Source of the DNA: Canna indica
Lineage: Eukaryota > Streptophyta > Magnoliopsida > Zingiberales > Cannaceae
Assembly (NCBI GenBank): GCA_034359265.1
Contig: CP136898.1
Location: 50,829,501 to 50,893,500, forward strand
DNA length: 64,000 bases
Direction: 5' to 3'
Positions within the stretch are counted from its first letter, which is position 1; each line of letters begins with the position of its first letter. Shown here in pieces: positions 56,577 to 64,000 of this stretch. Both the position numbers and the translations under genes were made by a program. The notes under the pieces are model-generated. The model had not been told where the DNA came from and searched no databases. It saw nothing but the letters and a program-made list of their open reading frames with translations.

Positions 56577-57898
56577 TGTACTTGTTCCTGCCTGAGAGTC
56601 GGGGTCTTTCGGTTCGATGTATCTCCATGTCTGGTTCAACGCCGAGGGGGGCTGCAAAAGAAACTTTGATGCCCAAGTTAGGGTGACTCCATGGTGGAGG
56701 TTACAAAAATTAGAACTTAGGGTTACTTGGGTGCGCCGCGTCTGTATATATTGCGGGTGGAGGTGATCATGCAGCCCGATAATCTCGCTAGGATTGTTGC
56801 CCAGAATGAGTACAGGTCAATCCCAGAGATTATGGGTTTATGATGGTATATTCCTCGTGATAACGGAGGACGTATGAGTACATGTTTGGCCGGGTGGGTC
56901 CCCCGGATGGAGCCGCATGGTTTGGTTTAGAGTGAATGGTGGGGCGTTGCTGGGTCTAATCTAACCGGGCCCAATAGTTCTAGTCCAGTCCACAGTCCCC
57001 GAGCTTGGTCAGAATCAGGAAGACTGTGTGCCGAGATTTTAGTGAGAATAGCCTTTATAACTTTGGCTAGTTTCGAGGTGGGTTCACGATCTTTGCTTTG
57101 GTATTCGGGCGAGAAGTGGCGTTTGAAAAAAACCCTCCTAGATGCACACCATCTGTACCACAAATATGTCTTGGCAGAAAGTGATCATGGATGGGGATTT
57201 GGCAGTCATTTCCCGAGGCTTTAATTGCAGTTATGTCTTTGACGAGAAGGAGTATCGTGGATCCGTCAATTATTGTGATGGTACGTGTCCCGAGCCTATA
57301 AAATAGCCCCTTGCTTTGCTGTATGCTAAGGAGATTATAGATTGTGAAGCGTCGGAGATGGTCGTCTTATCAGAAGTTATTTTTTGTCCGGCAAGGGGTT
57401 TGGTGCTTGTAATGGGTTTATACCATCGGGCTTAAGGATCAAAGTAGGCGAAGGAGTTCCATGTGTAGGTCTGTATAATCGGGTTTGCAACGAAGGCGAG
57501 GCCTGTTTCCAAGGTTTTCAGGGAACACCGTGCTGGCTTAGAACCCTTGTTAGCGGTTCTTAGCGCCACTTTGAACTCCTTCTCTATCCTTCCAACTCCT
57601 GGGTTGCAAGGACTTCCCGAACCTAGTTTGCGCACACTGCCGAATCCTGGGTTCGAACTTTATTTCTTGCTCATTTCGCTTGGCGTCTATTTCAGATGTG
57701 TTGCTTGAAAGTGTTTCTTTCTTTGAATAGCCCCTTGTGGGCTTGTATGTACCCCTTTTGTGGGATTTTATGAAATAAAGATATGTCTTCCTTTCGTTGG
57801 AAAGGATGTTTCCTGCATGTATTTGATTGGTGTAGTATTTCAACGGTAATCTTACCTTTCATGACAAATGCGCTTGGGATTGTGTTATTTGTTTGAGA
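56577..57898 (-). other. probable 3' LTR / 3' region of gypsy M
   Basis: No coding sequence recognised. A minus-strand TATA-type box (TTATAAAGGC) lies near 57050-57059. The plus strand also carries CCTATAAAATAGCCCC near 57295 and AATAAA at 57773-57778, as if for an antisense transcript. GCCCCTTGTGGGCTTGTATG at 57730-57749 is the inverse of a segment just after the antisense ORF of L (8792-8815). Confidence 0.5.
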
Positions 57899-58297
57899 GT
57901 GTGTCGGGCTAAGCCAAAGGCTGCGTTTAAGACTGAGGACCAAACTCGGTGAAAACCGAGCTCGCAATAGGCGTGCTTAGGGTCATATTCCATGCTGGGA
58001 GCGTGTTGAACTGAGTCGGAGGCTGTGTGTAAGGTCGAGGACCAGACTCGGTGAGAACCGAGCTCGTGATAGGCGCGCTTAGGGTCATGTTGCTCACTAG
58101 GAGCGTGCCGGACAGAGCCGGAGGCCGTGTGTAGGGTGAGGACCAGACTCAGTGAGAACTGAGCTCGCGATAGGTGTGCTTAGGGTCGTGTTGCTCGCTG
58201 CGGGCGTGCCGAATAGAGCCAGAGGCTGTGTGTTGGCCGAGGACCAAACTCGATGAGAATCGAGCTTGCGATAGGCGTGCTTAGGGTCGTTGAGGGT
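57899..58297. repeat. tandem repeat, four units of about 101 bp
   Basis: Units begin near 57899, 58001, 58103 and 58204 (type GCGTGCCGGACAGAGCCGGA). Each contains ACTCGGTGAGAACCGAGCTC, a small hairpin, and ends GTGCTTAGGGTC. They lie between the end of pol and the probable LTR. Confidence 0.85.
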
Positions 58298-58725
58298 GTA
58301 GGAGCCTGAGAAAGGCACTGAGGCCAACGAGCCAGAGGGTGAAAACCAAATTCTAGTGGCTGAATGAGGTGATGAGTTGAGCTTAAGCTGGTGAAAACCA
58401 AGTCTTTATTGCTTAGGCGTTTAGCAATGCCGAGAGTAGGGAGGATTGACGATGCATCACGTGGGGTCAAGGACCGCTTGTGAGACCGTATAAATTCCTC
58501 TAACAAAGTATGCAATAATTGAGAAGAAAGTTAGACACAAAAGATGTGTGTGTAATAGAGAAAAGAATTTTGTTATAAAGATACATCTTACCCCACCGAG
58601 AGCTAGGCTCGGTTTACACTAGGCAGGGCCTCATTAAAAACTTTTCATGGGGAAAACCCAGTGGGAAAAAACCGCTAAGGAAAAGAGATCCCTAGCCTTA
58701 TCGTAATTTACAAGGGAATTCTTAG
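58298..58725 (-). other. post-pol linker of gypsy M
   Basis: No gene. On the minus strand it includes TTTTCCCACTGGGTTTTCCC and GTTTTTAATGAGGC (58680-58618), a sequence style common just after pol in plant gypsy elements, and GGGGGGAAC at 58757-58749 as a polypurine candidate. Confidence 0.5.
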
Positions 58726-59700
58726 CTATAATAGGCCCGTAGGAAGTTCCCCCCTAGAGAGTTTTGCTATTCTATGGGCACCTTTCTCGAGGACCTCTGT
58801 GATTTGATAAGGGCCTTCCCAGTTTGGGGCAAGCTTGCCTTCTCCGGTTGGTTTTCTTTGTGGTTCGATCTTCCGGAGAACTAGATCACCTTCTGCAAAG
58901 TTCCATGGCCTCACACGTTTGTCATATTTTTGGGTGACCTTGAGCTTCATCACCTCTTCTCTAATTTTGGCGAGTTCTTGCTTTTCTTCAATGAGGTTGA
59001 GTTCGGCGACTCAAGCTTTTGTGTTACCCTATTCCTCAAAAGCAATTCTGCGGAGGCTGGGTTATGCGATCTCAACGAGGATCATGGCCTCTGCCTTGTA
59101 AATGAGGCGGTAAGGTGTTTCCGAGGTGGAAGATTGAGTTGTTGTGTTGTAACTCTAGAATACTTCGGGTACTTCAACTACCCAGTAGGCCTTTACTCAG
59201 TCGAGCTTTTTCTTTAACCCGGTGAGGATTACTTTGTTGGCTGTTTCGGCTAAGCCATGTGTTTGCGGGTGCTCAACCGATGAGAAGAGTTGTTTGATAC
59301 CAAGGTCCGAGCAGAACTCTCAGAATCTCCTATCCGTGAATTGAGTCTCGTTGTCGCTAACGAGTTCTCGTGGTATTCTGAATCTGCATATGGTATTCTT
59401 CAAAATGAACTTTTGGACTTTATTTGTTGCAATCGTTGTTAGGGGTTCAGCCTCTATCCACTTGGTAAGTAGTCGATTGCTATGACCAAGAGCTTGAATT
59501 GCCTAGGTGCTAGGGAAAAAGGACCGAGGAGGTCTATACCCCATTTGTGGAATGGTCAACTGACATCTGAACTGTGTAAGGGTTCAAGGTGTAGTTGAGA
59601 AACTTACAAGAACCTTTGGCACTTGTAGCATTTTTTGATGTAAAAGCCGTAATCTATCTTTATAGTCGGCCAGAAATAGCCGACTCGGAAGATTTTGGCT
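58726..59700 (-). pseudogene. gypsy integrase (M), broken
   Basis: Integrase part of the polyprotein, read in several minus-strand frames. Near 59690-59620: YFWPTIKIDYGFYIKKCYKC, the zinc-binding N-terminus. Near 59550: HKWGIDLLGPFSLAPRQFKL with the first catalytic Asp, then AIDYFTKWIEAEPLTTIATN, then RIPRELVSDNETQFTDRRF with the second Asp (G in the usual SDNGTQF is E here). The last part, 58953-58726, reads VRPWNFAEGDLVLRKIEPQR and PNWEGPYQITEVLEKGAHRI, the C-terminal domain. Multiple stops and frameshifts. Confidence 0.85.
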
Positions 59701-60179
59701 GCCAATGACCTTCCTCCGATGTGGTTACCACAGATGCCGTCATGGACATCTACTATTATAGTGACTATTCGAGGTTGGGTGACACACTTGAGGAGTGGTC
59801 AAGAGAGCCTTCTTTTGTAGAGCTGGTTATCAAGGAGCGTGTAATAGCTTGTCATTCTTTTGAATCTGCCTAGGTTAGGGGTGCCTTCCGAGATTTCACC
59901 TTACTTGAGGTAACTGATGTAAGGGGTTCTCCAATCCACGCCTTGTTCAATTATCTGGACTTCGGCCATGGTGTCAACCGGTTGGATGCTCAGGTTTCCG
60001 AGGACTTGCTGAATAACCGACCTATTGTTCTGGGGTTTTTTGGTGATAGAAAGTTTGGATAGCAAGTCGGCTCAAGTGTTTTCCTCCCAAGATATGTGCT
60101 AGATTATACAACTATCAAAATTAGTTATTAAAGATTGTACTAGCACAAGGTACCTTACGAGTGAAGGATCTCTGGCCTA

Positions 60180-60560
60180 ACAAGTGTCATTGACTTGCCC
60201 TACGACAAGCTATGAGTCGCTTTTTACGACGATGCTTCGAGCTTTTACCTCTTGCACGAGTTTCAATCTAGATATTAGAGCTTCGTGCTCTACCTGATTG
60301 TTGCTAGCTTTTAGCTAAAATTGAAGGGATTGTTCTTGCACGATTCCTTGACCATTTTCCAGAATGATGCCTGCTCCCCTTCCCTTTTTGTTGGAAGCGC
60401 CATCCATGAACAACACCTAGGTTTTCCCCTGATTTGGAGTATCTCCTTGGTTGGTGAACTCGACAACAAAATCGGCCAGTGCCTAGGCCTTGATGGGACC
60501 TCTGGGTTGATATTTGATATTGAATTCTGAAAGCTCCACCGACCAATATATCATTCGCCC
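60180..60560 (-). pseudogene. gypsy RNase H (M), broken
   Basis: Minus-strand reading gives FRIQYQPRGPIKAQALADFV, the usual lead into plant gypsy RNase H, then LFMDGASNKKGRGAGIILEN with the catalytic Asp, then SNNQVEHEALISRLKLVQEV with the catalytic Glu, then IVVKSDSQLVVGQVN with the third acidic residue. Frameshifts separate some pieces. The open minus-strand ORF at 60546-60304 is a shifted frame of the same DNA. Confidence 0.83.
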
Positions 60561-61544
60561 TGCGAGTTCGGGCTTAGTCAGCACGTCCCGGATGGGCTGC
60601 TCAGTGCGTACCTGAATGTGGTGGCTCTAGAAGTATGGTCTTAGCCTTCAAGCCGAAATGACTAGGGCAAAGACGAGTTTTTTGAACTTTTGGTATCTGA
60701 GTTCTGGTCCTTGGAGAAGTTTTATAACGAAGTAAATTGGTTTCTAGTCCTTTTACTGTTCCTGAGTTAGGACCGAGCTGAGGGCGTTCTCCATGACAGT
60801 AAGGCAGACAAGAGGGTTTCCCTTGTCGGCGATTTGTCCAAAACCGGTGGGATGGGAGGAATTGTTTTAGATCTTTAAAGGCTTGTTCGCATTTCTCATC
60901 CTAGAAGAAGTCCTATTTTTTCTGCAATATTTTGAAGAAAGGGGCGGCTCGGTCGGCTGACCTGGAAAGGAATCTGGAAAGTGCCGCCATCCTTCTAGTG
61001 AGCTATTGTACCTCTTTTATGTTGGGTGGGCTTCTCATTTCTTGAATAGCACAACACTTTTCTAGATTGGCCTCTATTTCCGGTGTGTCAACATGAAACC
61101 GAGGAACTTGCCACCCTACACTCTAAAGATGCACTTCTCCAGATTTAGCTTCATGTTGTAGTATTTGAGCTGATTGAAGATCTCAACGAGGTCATTGCAA
61201 TGATTGCTAGTGATAGCCGTTTTGGCTACCATGTCATCGACATACACCTCCATGTTGCGGCCTATTTGCTTCTCAAAGAGTTTGTTAATTAATCGTTGGT
61301 ATGTTACTCCTGCATTTTTGAGTCCGAAAGACATCACCTTATAGCAGAAATTTTCATGCTCAGTGATGAAAGCTATTTTTTCTTTGTTGTTCGGGTGCAT
61401 CCGGATTTGGTTGTAGCCTGAATAGGCATCCATGAAGCTCAAGTATTGATATCCTGAGGAACTATCGACTAGTTTATCGATGCTAGGTAACATGTAGGAA
61501 TCTTTTGGGCAAGCTTTGTTGAGGTCGGTGAAGTCGACGAACAT
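60561..61544 (-). pseudogene. gypsy reverse transcriptase (M)
   Basis: The 142-residue open part (61544-61116) reads VDFTDLNKACPKDSYMLPSI, DAYSGYNQIRMHPNNKEKIA, CYKVMSFGLKNAGVTYQRLI and MEVYVDDMVAKT, with an intact YVDD catalytic motif. The thumb and connection continue in broken frames (61115-60561), for example LTRRMAALSRFLSRSADRAA and FKDLKQFL. Typical gypsy RT; the N-terminal piece upstream is frame-shifted. Confidence 0.92.
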
Positions 61545-61971
61545 TCACCATTTTCCCGAATGTTTTTTTTACCATGACAACTTTCGCAAGCCACGTTGTG
61601 AAACGAATCTCTCTCATTAACTTCACTTTTAGCAGCTTCGTGCTCTCCTCGAGGAACGCTTGTTGCCTCTTGGTCTCCTCAAGGGACGCTTGCCTCTGGG
61701 CGACAGGTGTGACACGGAGGTCGATGGCTAGTTGGTGGCAAATGACCTGGAGATCTATCCCTGGCATGTCGGCGGGTGTCCATGCGAAGAGGTCGACAAT
61801 ATTTTTTAGTAGGGTTCTTAGTCGTACTTTGAGCTCAATGGGGAGATGTGCTCCAATGCAAGTTACTTGTTTGGGGAATGTCCCGATCTATACGGGATAT
61901 AGGTCGTCAGCGGGCTAAGGGCGTTCCTGGATGTCTCCTTTGGGATCCAAATTTGATATCTTTGGCTAGGG

Positions 61972-62310
61972 TTATGCCAACTGGAGTTTTAGGAACTCGT
62001 TGTAGCATGCGCGAGCTTCCCTTTGGTCAGCATGAATGACTCCTACTTTCGTCTCCAAGATGGGGAATTTTATGGCGAGGTGAGGAGTAGATACCATGGC
62101 CCCTAAGTTATTCAAGGAGGGCCAACCCAAGAATATATTGTAGGGGCTCGCACACTGGACGACTAGAAACTGTATGTCTATTGCCCTAGTTCTTGGTGTA
62201 GAGCCGAATGTGGTGGTCATACGTAAGTGACCTTTGACATTTACATAATCTCTTGAGAAGCTAAAAAGCTCCCCGTAGTACGGATGTAGTGAGGATCTGC
62301 TGATGCCCAT
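61972..62310 (-). pseudogene. gypsy protease region (M)
   Basis: MGISRSSLHPYYGELFSFSR, then TTTFGSTPRTRAIDIQFLVV, SPYNIFLGWPSLNNLGAMVS and VGVIHADQREARACYNEFLK. This is the complete counterpart of the fragment in gypsy L (8167-8471). The aspartic active site should lie just upstream (near 62380-62440) but the frame is broken there. Confidence 0.83.
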
Positions 62311-62737
62311 TCTTTCGAATGTTGTGTAGAAGAGGACGTTAGCGGAGCTTCCCTAGCCCACCACAACTTTCCTAACAAGGAAGCCAGCAACGAACACAGA
62401 AATAATGATAGGATCATGCAAGTTCTTGTCAATCCCTTGGTAATCAGAGTCGTAGAAAGATATTACCAGTGTGGGTATGCATGGCCTTTGTGACCCACCT
62501 GTTTTGCCGACGATCATAACTGTTTGGGGCGATTGTGCTTCGGAACTGTCTTCTCCAGTAAATCCTCCTGTTATCTAGTCAATAACTATCTGATCGTTGG
62601 GGTAGGACCACTCACTTTTTGGGTTACGATCATTTGTTGTGTCATAGAGTTGTGGGGTCTCACTGAGACCCCCGATGTGGCTAGTAACTTGGTCGGATGT
62701 AGTGGTCGAAGCGACCTTCTTTGATCAATTGCTCGAT

Positions 62738-63671
62738 CTAGTCACGGAGGACCACACATTCTTCAGTGGTATGTCCAAAGGTCAGATGGAATTGGCACTT
62801 TTTGCTCTTGTCGTCTTTGTACGAAGATTTTGAGCTTTCGGGGCGGCCCAAGGGCCTAAGCAGTTGTAGATAATATACTTCTTGTAGTATTATTTCTCTT
62901 GAGGTATTGAGGGGTGTGTACCTTTCAAATCGGTTGCTCGAAGGAGATTGGGACCTCGGCATCATGTAGTAACTTTGTTTGTGGTGACTGTGATCCTCCT
63001 TTTTCTCACCGCGCTTCTTGGACTTTTTGTCTTCGATGATGGCTCTGAAGTTTTGCCAGCCGACCCTCTTCACCTCTTGATGATCTTCTATTCTTATAAA
63101 ATCTGCCGCATTTTCCTCGAACTCGGCCATGTCCTTGGGCTCGGTTAAGGAGATCTGGTCGGCGAAGGGCCCAGGTTTTAAACCAAGTTGGAGGAAGAAG
63201 AGCTCGATCTTCAGGTCGAGGTTTGGGATGTCAGCCGCCGTGGCCCGGGACCTATTTAGTTATTCCCTTAGGGGTTCTTGTTGCCCTTGTCTGATATAGC
63301 GGAGGGTGGCCGCCGTCTTGTGGTATTACTCATGACATGGTGAAACGGCTGAGGAAGGTGCATCAGAGATCTTTGAAAGAGTGAATAGAGCATGGTAGGA
63401 GAGAGGCGAACCATAGCAGGGCGGTGTTCCCTAAGAACGTCGAAAAGGCTCGGCAGAGTGCGGAGTCGGTCGCTCCGTTATAGAGCATTGCGGTCTGGAA
63501 CACTGTCAAGTGTAGGGCGGGGTTGCCCATGCTGGTGTATGGCGTTAGAGTGTTGGGCAACTCGCTTCTCAGGGGTAGGCGGGTTGCGACTATGTGGTTG
63601 GCGAAGGGCCCCTCGTCAATAGCGGGAACAACTTCGACCTTTTGGATTTCAGGGTCTCTATTTTTCTCCAA
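62738..63671 (-). pseudogene. gypsy gag (M), broken
   Basis: Gag in two main minus-strand pieces. 63671-63363: LPNTLTPYTSMGNPALHLTV and ALCRAFSTFLGNTALLWFAS, the retrotrans_gag core. 63130-62738: MAEFEENAADFIRIEDHQEV, a Lys/Glu/His-rich linker, and CQFHLTFGHTTEECVVLRD, the gag-end zinc-binding motif of this gypsy group. A stretch of broken frames (63131-63362) joins them. Sequence right of 63672 is gag N-terminal or leader, unresolved. Confidence 0.85.
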
Positions 63672-64000
63672 GCGAGGAGCGATGGTGGCTTCATCACAGG
63701 GGGATGGATCAAGCTTGTTTCTTCCCAGCAGGGTGTTGTCTCGAGGTTGTGGGAAGCAATCATGGTTAGCTGGAGGCTGTTCACGAGATTGCGTTGGTGT
63801 CCTAGCTTGGGCTCTCAGCTATTGGATTTCAACTTCGAAGTCACATATTCATTGATAAGGATCTCCAAGGGGGGATGGGCCGGTACCGGAGCATAGCTCC
63901 TCGCTATTTTTGCGTTACTAGTTTGCGGTCAATCGTCGTCGTTGTGTCATTGTCGTTGGTGTGCGGCGGCGGTCGCTTGGCTACGGGTTCCAACCAATGC

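Larger units (their letters stand above)
56577..64000 (-). mobile_element. Ty3/gypsy element M (Tat-like), 5' end beyond window
   Basis: Minus strand; gag near the right edge, then protease, RT, RNase H and integrase leftwards, a tandem-repeat region, and a probable 3' LTR at the left. Domain order RT-RNase H-integrase identifies gypsy. The left end is placed at TGTACTTG (56577), where Copia A breaks off; the target duplication cannot be tested. Frames carry many lesions. Confidence 0.82.

Noticed and set aside
60304..60546. Minus-strand 80-residue ORF
   Set aside because: Shifted frame of the gypsy RNase H; the real RNase H motifs lie in the other minus-strand frames.

Overview
This is an intergenic, repeat-dominated stretch of a flowering-plant nuclear genome. 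The evidence is nested LTR retrotransposons primed by initiator tRNA-Met, CACTA, hAT and Mutator-type DNA elements, a plant L1-type LINE, and almost no single-copy coding sequence. I found no intact host gene, rRNA, tRNA gene or CRISPR. Nothing here fixes the species, or monocot versus eudicot.

Layout. 1-4012 is the right part of a CACTA transposon (both transposase genes, each with one nonsense codon). 4013-5815 is an inverted-repeat array into which the CACTA inserted. 6060-8164 is a minus-strand Copia fragment (K). 8167 to about 11860 is a decayed Ty3/gypsy Tat-like element (L) with a protease remnant, an antisense ORF and a 27-bp minisatellite. 12715-13563 is a non-autonomous hAT-type element. 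13681-15124 is a LINE 3' end on the minus strand. 15125-22482 is a pol-bearing Sirevirus-like Copia (H). 22907-24468 is a Copia remnant (J) that seems to carry a captured bromodomain gene fragment. 24469-32095 is a gag-only element (C) with a solo LTR (30091-31558) in its 3' LTR.

From about 32.7 to 56.6 kb there is a nest resolved by target-site duplications. Copia A has its gag zinc knuckle split by gag-only element B (35400-56261, TSD AAAGA). The 3' LTR of B holds an hAT MITE (TSD GTTTGATG), a gypsy-like fragment and Copia F (43275-55943, TSD GGAGG). The gag of F is split by minus-strand gag-only element E (45713-53547, TSD CTTGA), and the 5' LTR of F holds a short repeat element (G). A Mutator-type MITE (33403-34527, 9-bp TSD) sits in the leader of A. 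From about 56577 to the window end lies a minus-strand gypsy element (M).

How the parts relate. B, C and E encode only a Gag with two zinc knuckles and a coiled coil, followed by 1.4-3.1 kb of AT-rich non-coding DNA. They share cis-signals with pol-bearing H and F: an initiator-Met primer site, a hairpin plus repeated polypurine tracts before the 3' LTR, an inverted repeat bracketing that tract, and a double hairpin in the LTR transcript. The double hairpin shows compensatory changes between copies. H, F, K, C, E and the solo LTR also carry dense GGTCGACC-type palindromes just upstream of the LTR TATA box. The simplest reading is a gag-only parasite family mobilised by a Sirevirus-like Copia. 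All boundaries and motifs were read by eye; no alignment or search was run.
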